Shown here piece after piece: positions 47,026 through 55,298 of a DNA stretch of 64,000 nt. Origin of the DNA: Sphingomonadaceae bacterium (GTDB lineage Bacteria > Pseudomonadota > Alphaproteobacteria > Sphingomonadales > Sphingomonadaceae). Both the position numbers and the translations under genes were made by a program. The first letter of the stretch is position 1. Every line of letters begins with the position of its first letter. The stretch covers positions 1-64,000 of the forward strand of contig PKED01000051.1 in the NCBI GenBank assembly GCA_002863155.1. The letters are read 5' to 3'. The notes below the pieces were generated by a model. That model saw only the letters and a list, made by a program, of their open reading frames with translations. It made no database searches and was not told where the DNA came from.

Positions 47026-47448
47026 ATGATCATTCCGCTTGACCAACAATTCGCCGTCGCCCCGCAGATCATGCCCGCCGACGTGACCGACATCGCCGCT
47101 GCCGGTTACCGGGGCATCGTCAACAACCGCCCCGAAGGCGAAGAGCCCGGCCAGCCGGACGGCGCCGCGATCCGCCACGCTGCCGAGGCGCTCGGCCTGG
47201 CCTATGTCGAGATTCCGGTCGGGCATTCGGGTTTTGCGCATCCCCAGCTCGACGCGATGACGGCGGCGATGGCGAATGGGCCGGTGCTCGCCTTTTGCCG
47301 GTCGGGGACGCGCAGCTGCATGCTCTGGGCGCTCGCCAGTGCCAAGGCAGGGGCCGAACCGGCCGAACTGTTTCGTAAGGCGGCCGCCGCGGGCTATGAT
47401 CTGTCGCCCGTCGGGGGAATGATGCAGGCGCTCGCAGGCGGCGGCTGA
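47026..47448 (+). CDS. TIGR01244/DUF442 family protein (rhodanese/phosphatase-like)
   Basis: A 140-residue protein of the DUF442 group (beta-lactamase hydrolase-like, often annotated sulfur transferase). The catalytic-type loop is FCRSGTRSCMLW (C-x5-R pattern shared with dual-specificity phosphatases and rhodaneses). GIVNNRPEGEEPGQPDGAAIRHAAEALGL is the family start region. It lies 9 bases after recQ and 1 base before the next gene, so all three may be one transcript. Activity unproven. Confidence 0.85.
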   Translation: MIIPLDQQFAVAPQIMPADVTDIAAAGYRGIVNNRPEGEEPGQPDGAAIRHAAEALGLAYVEIPVGHSGFAHPQLDAMTAAMANGPVLAFCRSGTRSCMLWALASAKAGAEPAELFRKAAAAGYDLSPVGGMMQALAGGG

Positions 47449-47449
47449 C

Positions 47450-47800
47450 ATGCCCGGGCTCTGGCTTCAACTTGGCGGGTCGTTGATCGCCATCCTGATG
47501 CTGGCAGGACTCGCCCGCCTGCTCGGGCTGGGCCGCACGCCGCCGATCACCGACCCAGATCTCGCCGCGCGCGAGGCGGAGGCAATGCTGTCGGGGTTCG
47601 AAGCGGGCGAGGCAATCGTCGCCAGCGACGGCGCGGCGGCGCTGGTCCATGGCCGCGACGGCAGCGTGGCCGTCCTGAAGCGCCACGGCGCGCATTTGGC
47701 CGCGCGCCGGGTGTCGGCCGAAGCCGTGCACGAAACCCCCGACGGCTGGCGGGTCGACACCGGCGAAGCGCAGTTCGGCACGGTCTTGGTGCGACGCTGA
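47450..47800 (+). CDS. Conserved hypothetical protein with one N-terminal membrane helix
   Basis: A 116-residue protein: an N-terminal helix (LWLQLGGSLIAILMLAGLARLLGL), then a small soluble domain with AREAEAMLSGFEAGEAIVASDGAAALVHGRDGSVAVLKRHGAHLAARRV in part. It lies between the DUF442 gene and a sterol desaturase gene, in the same direction. It looks like a sphingomonad-specific single-pass protein. No function known. Confidence 0.75.
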   Translation: MPGLWLQLGGSLIAILMLAGLARLLGLGRTPPITDPDLAAREAEAMLSGFEAGEAIVASDGAAALVHGRDGSVAVLKRHGAHLAARRVSAEAVHETPDGWRVDTGEAQFGTVLVRR

Positions 47801-47811
47801 CACTGGTGTAA

Positions 47812-48783
47812 ATGACCGCGATGGCGCTTCCCAACCCCACCGATCTGGCCGTGCCGGGCTTTGTCGCGCTGGTGCTGATCGAAATGATCGCGGTGAAGCT
47901 CACCCATCCCGAACGCTATGAACCGCGCGACACGCTGACGTCGCTTGGCCTCGGCCTCGGCAATGTCGTGTCGGGGGTGATTTTCGGCGGGCTACTCGGC
48001 GCGTTCGCGCTGTGGGTGTGGCAGTACCGGCTCTTCGACATCGGCTGGCAATGGTATTGGTTTGCGATCGCCTTCGTCGCCGATGATTTCTTCTATTACC
48101 TCGTCCACCGCGCCGGCCACCGCATCCGCTGGCTGTGGGCGAGCCACGTCATCCACCATTCGAGCCAGCATTATAACCTGTCGACCGCGCTGCGGCAGAC
48201 CTGGACCGGGCCGGTGTCGCTCGGCATCTTGATCAAGATTCCGTTGTTCCTGATCGGCTTTCACCCGGCGATGCTGGCGTTCGTCGGCGGGCTCAACCTG
48301 ATCTATCAATTCTGGATCCATACCGAGACGATCGACCGCATGCCGCGCTGGTTCGAGGCGGTGATGAACACGCCGAGCCATCACCGCGTCCACCATGCGA
48401 CCAACCCGCGCTATCTCGACAAGAATTACGCGGGCGTCTTCATCGTCTGGGACAAATGGCTCGGCACCTTCGAGCCCGAGCGCGCCGACGATCCGCCGCG
48501 CTATGGCATCGTCAAGAATCTGGGCAGCTTCAACCTGTTGTGGGCGGCGTTCCATGAATGGATCGGCATCGCCAGGGATGTCTGGGCCGCGCCGACGCTG
48601 AGGGCCAAGATCGGCTATATGGTGATGCCGCCGGGGTGGAGCCACGACGGCAGCCGCGACACGTCCGAAATCATCAAGGCACGCTGGGCAAAGCGGCAAC
48701 AATTGGGGAGCGACGCGTGGAAGAAACCGACATCGTCGTCATCGGCGGCGGATCCGGCGGCAGTGCGGTCGCCGGTCGCCTGA
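47812..48783 (+). CDS. Sterol desaturase family protein
   Basis: A 323-residue di-iron membrane oxygenase. Histidine boxes: DDFFYYLVHRAGH, WASHVIHHSSQHYN and SHHRVHHATN. Several helices surround them. It belongs to the alkylglycerol monooxygenase/sterol desaturase-like group common in sphingomonads, with unknown substrate. Its C-terminal tail overlaps the GMC oxidoreductase start by 67 bases, so the two are translationally linked. Confidence 0.88.
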   Translation: MTAMALPNPTDLAVPGFVALVLIEMIAVKLTHPERYEPRDTLTSLGLGLGNVVSGVIFGGLLGAFALWVWQYRLFDIGWQWYWFAIAFVADDFFYYLVHRAGHRIRWLWASHVIHHSSQHYNLSTALRQTWTGPVSLGILIKIPLFLIGFHPAMLAFVGGLNLIYQFWIHTETIDRMPRWFEAVMNTPSHHRVHHATNPRYLDKNYAGVFIVWDKWLGTFEPERADDPPRYGIVKNLGSFNLLWAAFHEWIGIARDVWAAPTLRAKIGYMVMPPGWSHDGSRDTSEIIKARWAKRQQLGSDAWKKPTSSSSAADPAAVRSPVA

Positions 48784-50303
48784 GCGAAGGCGGCAAGTAT
48801 CAGGTCACCCTGCTCGAAGCCGGCGGGCGCAACACCGGCTATCGCACGCGCATTCCCGGCATGATCCCGTTCCAGACGCCCGCGACCAACTGGCAGTTCG
48901 AAACCGTCCCGCAGGCGGGGCTGAACGGGCGGCGGGGCTATCAGCCGCGCGGCAAGGGGCTGGGCGGATCGTCGGCGATCAACGCGATGGTCTATATCCG
49001 CGGCAATGCCTGGGATTATGACAACTGGGCGGCGATGGGCTGCGACGGCTGGCGCTACGAAGACGTGCTGCCCTATTTCAAGCGCGCCGAAAACAACGTG
49101 CGCGGTGCCGACGACTATCACGGCGACAGCGGGCCTCTGCATGTCAGCGAGCAGGTGTCGCCCAATCCCGGCACGATGGCCTTCATCGAGGCGGGCGCGA
49201 GCCTGCAGATCCCGCGCAACGACGATTTCAACGGCGCGCGGCAGGACGGCATCGGCCTGTATCAGGTGACGCAAAAGGGCGGCGAGCGGTGGAGCGCGGC
49301 GCGCGGCTATATCGAGCCCAACCGGAACCGCGCCAATCTGCGCGTCGAAACCGGCGTCACGGTCGAGCGTGTGCTGTTCGACCAAGGCCGCGCATGGGGC
49401 GCTGCCTATCTGCAAGGCGGCGAGGCAAAGGAGATCCGGGCGCGCCGCGCGGTCATCCTCGCCGGTGGCGTGTTCGGGACGCCGCAGGTGCTGATGCTGT
49501 CGGGCATCGGCCCCGCTGCGCATCTGGCCGAACACGGCATCGCCGTGCGGATCGACCGCGGCGATGTCGGCGGTAATCTGCAGGACCATCTCGATTATGT
49601 CGCGTCGTTCGAATGCGACGACACACGCTTCCTCGGCCAGACGCTGACCGGGCAGATCAATGGCCTGAAATCCTTCTGGCAGTGGTTTACCAAGCGCGAG
49701 GGCGCCATGACGTCGCCCTATGCCGAAGGCGGCGCGTTCCTGTCCGTCGACCCGGCCTCGCCCTGCCCCGACGTGCAGTTGCATTTCGTGATCGCCGCAC
49801 TCGAGGATCATGGCCGCACCAAGGTGAAGGCGCATGGCTTTTCGGGGCATGTCTGCGTGCTGAGGCCCGAGAGCAAGGGCACGGTGCGGCTTGCGTCGAC
49901 CGACGCACGCGCAGCACCCCTGATCGATCCCGCTTTCCTCTCCGATCCGCGCGACATCGCGCTGATGAAGCGCGGCGTGAAGGCGATGTACCGTATCCTG
50001 GAGTCGCCGCCGCTGTCCGACTACAACGGGCGCGACCGCAATCCGATCGACCTGAACGACGACGAAGCGCTCGACCGGCTGATCCGCGCGCGTGCCGACA
50101 CCATCTATCATCCGGTCGGCACCGCGCGGATGGGATCGGACGATGACGCCGTCTGCGACCCGCGGCTGCGCGTGCGCGGGGTGGACGGGCTCTACATCGC
50201 CGATGCGTCGATCATGCCCAAGCTGGTCAGCGGCAACACCAATGCGCCGTCGATCATGATCGGCGAGCGCTGCGCCGATTTCGTCCGCGCCGATCTGGGC
50301 TGA
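48717..50303 (+). CDS. GMC family FAD-dependent oxidoreductase
   Basis: A 528-residue flavoprotein of the glucose-methanol-choline family. The FAD motif DIVVIGGGSGGSAVAGRLSE starts at residue 5, then GLGGSSAINAMVYIRG, and the C-terminal HPVGTARMGSDDDAVCDPRLRVRGVDGLYIADASIMP (in part) with the family His. It oxidises an alcohol; choline, long-chain or terpenoid alcohols are possibilities. The GTG at 48717 with GGGGAG 6 bases upstream is needed because the FAD fold begins at once. It overlaps the desaturase by 67 bases. Confidence 0.93.
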   Translation: MEETDIVVIGGGSGGSAVAGRLSEGGKYQVTLLEAGGRNTGYRTRIPGMIPFQTPATNWQFETVPQAGLNGRRGYQPRGKGLGGSSAINAMVYIRGNAWDYDNWAAMGCDGWRYEDVLPYFKRAENNVRGADDYHGDSGPLHVSEQVSPNPGTMAFIEAGASLQIPRNDDFNGARQDGIGLYQVTQKGGERWSAARGYIEPNRNRANLRVETGVTVERVLFDQGRAWGAAYLQGGEAKEIRARRAVILAGGVFGTPQVLMLSGIGPAAHLAEHGIAVRIDRGDVGGNLQDHLDYVASFECDDTRFLGQTLTGQINGLKSFWQWFTKREGAMTSPYAEGGAFLSVDPASPCPDVQLHFVIAALEDHGRTKVKAHGFSGHVCVLRPESKGTVRLASTDARAAPLIDPAFLSDPRDIALMKRGVKAMYRILESPPLSDYNGRDRNPIDLNDDEALDRLIRARADTIYHPVGTARMGSDDDAVCDPRLRVRGVDGLYIADASIMPKLVSGNTNAPSIMIGERCADFVRADLG

Positions 50304-50342
50304 GGCTTTCGCGCGTGCGGCAAAGCGCCTAGGGCGGCACGG

Positions 50343-50507
50343 ATGGAAAAGCCCCGCGAAAAGACCAACTGGCGCCGGATCGGCCTGGTCGCGACGATCC
50401 TGTTCGTGCCGGGTGGTTTTCTGCTTGGCGCGTCGATGGCCGCACGTCGGCGGCGCAAGGGCGATGCGCTTGCACCGCCCGCCACCGATCCCCCTGCCGA
50501 CGGCTGA
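50343..50507 (+). CDS. Small membrane protein, 54 residues
   Basis: A short gene coding for MEKPREKTNWRRIGLVATIL, then FVPGGFLLGASMAARRRRKG and a Pro/Asp-rich tail. A single hydrophobic helix is bracketed by basic residues, so it is a single-pass inner-membrane protein. It follows the GMC gene by 39 bases in the same direction and ends just before the terminator of the opposing glnK-amtB message. Function unknown. Confidence 0.6.
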   Translation: MEKPREKTNWRRIGLVATILFVPGGFLLGASMAARRRRKGDALAPPATDPPADG

Positions 50508-50508
50508 C

Positions 50509-50541
50509 AAAAAGGGGCCGGGGCGTTGCCGCTCCGGCCCT
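50509..50541 (-). terminator. Terminator of the glnK-amtB transcript
   Basis: On the minus strand a perfect 7-bp GC stem (GGGCCGG with CCGGCCC, 50515-50521 and 50534-50540) is followed directly by TTTTT (50513-50509). It lies 66 bases after the amtB stop. Confidence 0.8.
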
Positions 50542-50606
50542 AGGGTGTCCGCAGGAGGAACCTCGGTTGGGCCGCGCCACACCCCCGTGCGCGCGGCCCG
50601 ATCTCG

Positions 50607-51944
50607 TCAATAATTATAGGCGCGCTCGCCATGTTCGCCGAGGTCGAGGCCTTCGCGCTCGACCTCTTCGGATACCCGCAGCCCGGTCACCAGCTTGGCG
50701 ATATAGATCGCGATCGCGGTGCCAACTGCCGCGACACCGATCGTCGTCAGCACGGTTTCGGCCTGCACCACCATCTTGGCGGCCATGTCGTAATCGGCGG
50801 CGCCCGGACCGCCGAGCGATGGCGCATAGACAATGCCGGTCCCGAGTGCGCCGACAATGCCGCCGATGCCGTGGATGCCGAACGCGTCGAGTGAGTCGTC
50901 ATATTTCAGCCGGACCTTGAGCACCGACACCGCATAATAGCAGACCACTGACGCCACCGCGCCGAGGATGATCGCACCGAACGGCCCCGAATTGCCCGCC
51001 GCCGGCGTCACCGCGACCAGCCCGGCTATGATGCCCGAGCAGAAGCCGAGCGCCGAGCCCTTGTGCCCGCTCGCCCGCTCGACGAGCATCCAGGCGAGCC
51101 CGGCCGCTGCCGGTGCGACAAAGGTGTTGATCATCGCCAGCGCTGCCGAGCCATTGGCTTCGAGCGCGGACCCGGCGTTGAAGCCGAACCAGCCGACCCA
51201 CAACAGTCCGGTGCCGATGCCCGTCATCGTCAGCGAATGCGGCGCCATCCGCTCGGTCGGATAGCCGATCCGCTTGCCGAGGATCAGCGACGCGACCAGC
51301 GCCGATACGCCCGCATTGATATGCACCACCGTGCCACCGGCGAAATCGAGCGCGCCGAGCCCGAAGAAATAGCCGTTCCCCGCCCAAACCATGTGCGCGA
51401 TCGGGAAATAGACGATCGTCAGCCAGACCGCGCCGAACACCATGACGGCGGAAAACTTCATCCGCTCGACCACCGAGCCGAGCACGAGCGCGACGGTGAT
51501 CGCGGCAAAAGTCATCTGGAAACAGATGAAGACATATTCGGGGATCGCGACGCCGGTGGTGAAGGTCGGCGCGGTCGAATTCGGCGTGACACCGGCAAGG
51601 AACAGCTTGCCGAACCCGGCAATCACCGGCCCGCCGCCGTCGCCAAAGGCCATGGTATAGCCCCACATCACCCAGATCAGCATCGCCAAACAGGCTACCG
51701 CGCCAATCTGCGTCATCGTCGACAACATGTTCTTCGCGCGCGTGAGCCCACCATAAAAAAGCGCAAGCCCCGGCAGGATCATCATTAGCACAAGGATCGT
51801 CGACACCATCATCCAGGCGGTATCGCCCTTGTCGACGGTCGGCGCGGGGGCAGGGGCCGCGGCCGCCTCCTGCGCCAGCGCCGGCGCGGCGATCGCAAGT
51901 CCGCACAGCGCAGCCGCTGCGATCAGTGTCGTTGTCTTGCTCAT
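50607..51944 (-). CDS. amtB: Ammonium transporter AmtB
   Basis: A 445-residue channel. A cleavable signal peptide (LIAAAALCGLAIAAPALAQE) is followed by an Ala/Pro-rich linker and the 11-helix Amt core: WMMVSTILVLMMILPGLALFYGGLTRAKNMLS, GYTMAFGDGG, DFAGGTVVHINAGVSAL and the C-terminal DAFGIHGIGGIVGALGTGI. It conducts ammonia under nitrogen limitation and is gated by GlnK. Start ATG at 51944; 32 bases after glnK stop. Confidence 0.97.
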   Translation of the reverse strand: MSKTTTLIAAAALCGLAIAAPALAQEAAAAPAPAPTVDKGDTAWMMVSTILVLMMILPGLALFYGGLTRAKNMLSTMTQIGAVACLAMLIWVMWGYTMAFGDGGGPVIAGFGKLFLAGVTPNSTAPTFTTGVAIPEYVFICFQMTFAAITVALVLGSVVERMKFSAVMVFGAVWLTIVYFPIAHMVWAGNGYFFGLGALDFAGGTVVHINAGVSALVASLILGKRIGYPTERMAPHSLTMTGIGTGLLWVGWFGFNAGSALEANGSAALAMINTFVAPAAAGLAWMLVERASGHKGSALGFCSGIIAGLVAVTPAAGNSGPFGAIILGAVASVVCYYAVSVLKVRLKYDDSLDAFGIHGIGGIVGALGTGIVYAPSLGGPGAADYDMAAKMVVQAETVLTTIGVAAVGTAIAIYIAKLVTGLRVSEEVEREGLDLGEHGERAYNY

Positions 51945-51976
51945 AAGCCCCCTTGCGGCGTCGTTCACGGCCCCGG

Positions 51977-52315
51977 TCACAATGCGGTCTCGTCGGTTTC
52001 GCCGGTGCGGATGCGCACCGCCTGATCGATATCGAGGATGAAGATCTTGCCGTCACCGATCGCGCCGGTCTGCGCCGCCGCCTGGATCGTCTCGACGATG
52101 CGCGGCGCAAGATCGGCGCCGCAGGCAATCTCGATCTTGATCTTGGGCACCATCGACGTCGTATATTCGGCGCCGCGATAGATTTCGGTCTGGCCCTTCT
52201 GTCGACCGAAGCCGCGCACTTCGGTGACGGTCATGCCCGCCGCGCCGATCGCGGTCAGCGCCTCGCGCACCTCATCGAGCTTGAACGGTTTGATGATCGC
52301 GATGACGAGCTTCAC
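51977..52315 (-). CDS. glnK: Nitrogen regulatory protein P-II GlnK
   Basis: A 112-residue P-II signal protein. MKLVIAIIKPFKLDEVREAL, the T-loop with uridylylation Tyr51 (RGAEYTTSMVPK) and the GDGKIFILDIDQAVRIRTGE C-loop are standard. It binds ATP/ADP and 2-oxoglutarate, and in the unmodified form plugs AmtB. The start is GTG (52313-52315), with GGGGGAA five bases upstream. A perfect sigma-54 promoter lies 38 bases upstream. Confidence 0.97.
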   Translation of the reverse strand: MKLVIAIIKPFKLDEVREALTAIGAAGMTVTEVRGFGRQKGQTEIYRGAEYTTSMVPKIKIEIACGADLAPRIVETIQAAAQTGAIGDGKIFILDIDQAVRIRTGETDETAL

Positions 52316-52352
52316 ATGCTTCCCCCAGCCGATGGCTACAGAATATCGCTAC

Positions 52353-52367
52353 GCAAGCGGCGTGCCA
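52353..52367 (-). promoter_or_regulatory. Sigma-54 promoter of glnK-amtB
   Basis: The minus strand reads TGGCAC-N5-TTGC, an exact match to the sigma-54 -24/-12 consensus. It predicts a transcript start near 52341, about 26 bases before the glnK GTG. An inverted repeat CGATCC-N10-GGATCG (52405-52426) about 70 bases upstream could be an activator (NtrC-type) or IHF-region site, but it does not match the NtrC consensus. Confidence 0.85.
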
Positions 52368-52459
52368 GAAGTAACTTTACGTTAATCTCTACACTTTTTG
52401 TGGCCGATCCTGTCGCAGGCGGATCGATTTTTGTGCACCTGCGAAATGATGCCTGAATT

Positions 52460-52675
52460 TTAGGCAGGGTCGGTGCGGGCGTCGGCGACGATCGCGCGCG
52501 CATCGGCAAGATCGTCCTCATCGACCATCACGCGCACGGGAATGAAGAACTGGCTGCCGTCGGCGATGCTCGCGCCTTCATCGAACGCGACGGCGATGAT
52601 GCCCTGCGCCTCCAGCGCGCCGATAAGGATATTGGCTTCGTTCTTCGAAAAGCGCCCGAGCTCGGCCAGTGCCAC
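52460..52675 (-). CDS. DUF2007 domain-containing protein
   Basis: A 71-residue protein with a ferredoxin-like fold: MALAELGRFSKNEANILIGALEAQGI, then AFDEGASIADG and FFIPVRVMVDEDDLADARAIVADA, as in the DUF2007 putative signal-transducing group. Two bases separate it from the flavin-fold gene upstream, same direction. Function unknown. Confidence 0.85.
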   Translation of the reverse strand: MALAELGRFSKNEANILIGALEAQGIIAVAFDEGASIADGSQFFIPVRVMVDEDDLADARAIVADARTDPA

Positions 52676-52677
52676 GC

Positions 52678-53238
52678 TCAGCCGTCCCAGGCGGGAATGA
52701 CGGTCTGCGCGCGCACCGGGAGCCCGTCGATGCTACGGGTGCGCTCGGCGAGTGCCGCCAGCTTCTGCTCGCCCGGCCATTGGCGGTGCGCCTTGGCAAG
52801 CGTTTCGCGCGGGCGCTCGAGCGTCATATGCGGAACGCCCCAGCCGCAGCTCGTCTGCACGCTGTCGATATCGATCACGAACACTTGCCGCGCGCCCGGC
52901 AGGCGCGGGAAATGCGCGGCGAGCGCCGCATAGCCGTCGTCGCCCGCCATCACGAAGCGGCCGCGCCCATAAACCCGCAGAATCAGGGCCGGATTGTCGA
53001 ACGCACAGAACATCAGGGTGATGCGACCGTCCTGCGCGAGGTGCGCCTGGGTTTCATTTCCCGAGCCGCCAAGGTCGAGATAGGCGATCTGCGTCGCGCC
53101 GAGCACGCGGACGACGTCATAGCCTTTCGGCGACAGATTGATGCGCGCATCCGGCGCCGCGGTCGCCACGAAAAACACCGGTTGTCGGCCGATGAAGGCG
53201 ATATGGTCTTTGTTCAGCGCGTCGAAAAACTCGGCCAT
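52678..53238 (-). CDS. Pyridoxamine 5'-phosphate oxidase family protein
   Basis: A 186-residue split-barrel flavin-type protein: FIGRQPVFFVATAAPDARINLSPKGYDVVRVL, YLDLGGSGNETQAHL and ITLMFCAFDNPALILRVYGRGR are the PPOX putative FMN-binding pattern. Members of this subgroup are F420- or FMN-dependent and often of unknown role. It is followed by DUF2007 and is downstream of tldD, all on the minus strand. Confidence 0.87.
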   Translation of the reverse strand: MAEFFDALNKDHIAFIGRQPVFFVATAAPDARINLSPKGYDVVRVLGATQIAYLDLGGSGNETQAHLAQDGRITLMFCAFDNPALILRVYGRGRFVMAGDDGYAALAAHFPRLPGARQVFVIDIDSVQTSCGWGVPHMTLERPRETLAKAHRQWPGEQKLAALAERTRSIDGLPVRAQTVIPAWDG

Positions 53239-53269
53239 CGATGATCCTCCCCCTCTTCGCTGCGGCGCG

Positions 53270-54697
53270 CTAGACGGCGGTGCCGCCCACAGTCAGCCCG
53301 TCGACCAGCAGAGTCGGCTGACCGACACCGGCCGGCACACTCTGCCCGCCCTTGCCGCACATGCCGATCCCTTCGTCGAGCGCGAAATCATCGCCGATGC
53401 CGATCACCCGCGTCAGCACGCTCGGCCCGTCGCCGATCAGTGTCGCGCCCTTGATCGGCGCCCCGATGCGGCCATTCTCGACACGATAAGCCTCGGTGCA
53501 GCTGAACACGAACTTGCCCGACACGATGTCGACCTGCCCGCCGCCGAAGCTTTTAGCGAAAATGCCCTTTTTCACGCGGGCGAGCAGCTCGGCGGGATCG
53601 TCGCGGCCGCCCTTCATGAAGGTATTGGTCATGCGCGGCATCGGCGCATGGTCGAAACTCTCGCGACGGCCATTGCCGGTCGGCGCGACCCCCATCAGCC
53701 GCGCGTTGAGCCGGTCGTGGATATAGCCCTTCAGGATGCCGTCCTCGATCAGGATGTTTTCCTGAGTCGGCGTCCCTTCATCGTCGATCGACAGCGAGCC
53801 GCGCCGATCGTGGAGCGAGCCGTCGTCGACCACGGTCACACCCGGCGCCGCCACCCGCTCGCCGATCCGGCCGGAAAAGGCGCTGGTGCCTTTGCGATTG
53901 AAATCGCCCTCGAGCCCGTGACCGATCGCTTCGTGCAACAGGATACCCGGCCAGCCGGGCCCGAGCAGCACCGTCATCTCGCCCGCCGGCGCATCGACCG
54001 ATTCGAGATTGACCAGCGCCTGCGCCAGCGCTTCGTCGATCGCGCGGTTCCAGACTTCGGGCGATGTCACCTGGTCATAGAGATAGCGACCGCCGATGCC
54101 GAAGCTGCCGGTTTCGCGCCGTCCATTGGCCTCGACCACGATCGACACGTTCAGTCGCACCAGCGGCCGCACATCGGTTGCGACGAAGCCGTCGGCACGG
54201 ACGATTTCGACGACGCTCCACTGCCCCGACAGCGCGACCGACACCTGGGCGACGCGGGGATCGCGCGCGCGCGCCGCAGCGTCGATCGTCTGGCACAGAT
54301 TGACCTTGTCGGCGAACGGCATCAGGTCGAGCGGATCGGCGCCGGTGTAGAGATGCCGGTTGGTCGCGCGCGGCGGCGGTGCCTTGGCGCGGGTCGACGG
54401 GTCGATCAGCGCCATGGTCTGCGCCGCACGGCCGATTGCCGCCGCGCTCAATTCGTTCGCATGGGCAAAGGCCGTGGTCTCGCCCGACACCGCGCGCAGG
54501 CCAAAGCCGGCATGGGTATCGAAGCTTGCCGTCTTCAGCCGCCCGTCGTCGAAGCCGAACGCCTCGGTCTTCTTGTACTGGAGATACAGCTCGCCGTCAT
54601 CGGCATGGGCGAGCGCCTGCGCGGTGAGTCTTTGCGCTTCGGCGGGGTCGAGCGTGGCGGAATACAGGAAAGCGCGGGGATCGGCGGGGCTGGTCAT
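53270..54697 (-). CDS. tldD: Metalloprotease TldD
   Basis: A 475-residue subunit of the TldD-TldE zinc protease, which degrades peptides such as modified microcins and the CcdA antitoxin. The zinc motif is LLHEAIGHGLEGDFNRKG. The FSGRIGERVAAPGVTVVDDGSL and GQVDIVSGKFVFSCTEAYRVENG segments are conserved. TldE is not in the window. Start ATG at 54697. Confidence 0.96.
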   Translation of the reverse strand: MTSPADPRAFLYSATLDPAEAQRLTAQALAHADDGELYLQYKKTEAFGFDDGRLKTASFDTHAGFGLRAVSGETTAFAHANELSAAAIGRAAQTMALIDPSTRAKAPPPRATNRHLYTGADPLDLMPFADKVNLCQTIDAAARARDPRVAQVSVALSGQWSVVEIVRADGFVATDVRPLVRLNVSIVVEANGRRETGSFGIGGRYLYDQVTSPEVWNRAIDEALAQALVNLESVDAPAGEMTVLLGPGWPGILLHEAIGHGLEGDFNRKGTSAFSGRIGERVAAPGVTVVDDGSLHDRRGSLSIDDEGTPTQENILIEDGILKGYIHDRLNARLMGVAPTGNGRRESFDHAPMPRMTNTFMKGGRDDPAELLARVKKGIFAKSFGGGQVDIVSGKFVFSCTEAYRVENGRIGAPIKGATLIGDGPSVLTRVIGIGDDFALDEGIGMCGKGGQSVPAGVGQPTLLVDGLTVGGTAV

Positions 54698-54716
54698 GCC
54701 CGGCAATATAGGCGCG

Positions 54717-54932
54717 TCAGGCGGCGGCGCCAGCCAATCCGTCCGCCGCATCGGCCGGACCGCCGATCAGCACGAAGCGCCGGTCGCAATAGCCGCAATC
54801 GACATAGCCGCGCTCGTCGATTTCGAGAAACACGCGCGGATGGCCAAGCGCGGTCGGAATGCCGTCATGCGCGCCGTCGCAGGCGACGCGGGCGGTGGTC
54901 ACGCGGGTGGTCTGGGGCGGCGCTATGGTCAT
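54717..54932 (-). CDS. Zinc-finger domain protein (zf-CHCC)
   Basis: A 71-residue protein matching the zinc-finger family related to the NDUFS6 complex I subunit: VACDG, then GHPRVFLEIDERGYVDCGYCDRRFVL with the C-x2-C plus His ligands. It is small and cytosolic. It lies 19 bases upstream of tldD on the same strand. Its role here is unknown; possibly related to respiratory complex assembly. Confidence 0.85.
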   Translation of the reverse strand: MTIAPPQTTRVTTARVACDGAHDGIPTALGHPRVFLEIDERGYVDCGYCDRRFVLIGGPADAADGLAGAAA

Positions 54933-55016
54933 GCCGCGCGAAATAGCAGCCTGTGTTTGCCGCTTCAATCGCCCTTGTGGCGAGGGCGGCGGCAGTCCGA
55001 CGCGCCGGTTGCCGGC

Positions 55017-55220
55017 TCAGCGCTTGCTGAGCGCCGACGGCTTGTGAGCCGCGCGTTTCCCGTCTTCCGTTTCGACGATATATTCGGGATTGTCCTTGCT
55101 CGCGGCGACCTTGTGGCCCTTGATCGTGGTCGGCGACGTGATCTTCTTCACCACCTTGCCCTTTGCCTGGCCGCCATGGCTGTTCCAGCTGACCTTGTCG
55201 CCGGGCTTTGGATCCTTCAT
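55017..55220 (-). CDS. DUF2945 protein (hypervirulence-associated TUDOR-like)
   Basis: A 67-residue basic protein: KPGDKVSWNSHGGQAKGKVVKKITSPTTIKGHKV then DNPEYIVETEDGKRAAHKPSALSKR, the DUF2945 pattern. The fold is a small beta-barrel. Function unknown. Start ATG at 55220. It precedes the zinc-finger gene by 84 bases on the same strand. Confidence 0.9.
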   Translation of the reverse strand: MKDPKPGDKVSWNSHGGQAKGKVVKKITSPTTIKGHKVAASKDNPEYIVETEDGKRAAHKPSALSKR

Positions 55221-55298
55221 CGCGCGCCTCCATTTTAGCGTGGCACGACAACGCGGCGGCATTGAGCTTGGTTGCCCGGCGCCCTAAAGCCTGTGTCC

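Noticed and set aside
47812..48783. Annotation as CrtZ beta-carotene hydroxylase
   Set aside because: The protein is twice the CrtZ length and its His-box spacing is that of the wider sterol desaturase family; it is 6 kb from the crt genes.
48615..50582. 655-residue frame antisense to the GMC oxidoreductase
   Set aside because: Same shadow effect; composition is abnormal and it lies opposite a clear GMC gene.
52430..52460. TGCACC...GATGC as an NtrC site upstream of glnK
   Set aside because: The half-sites are imperfect and the spacing is longer than the NtrC consensus.
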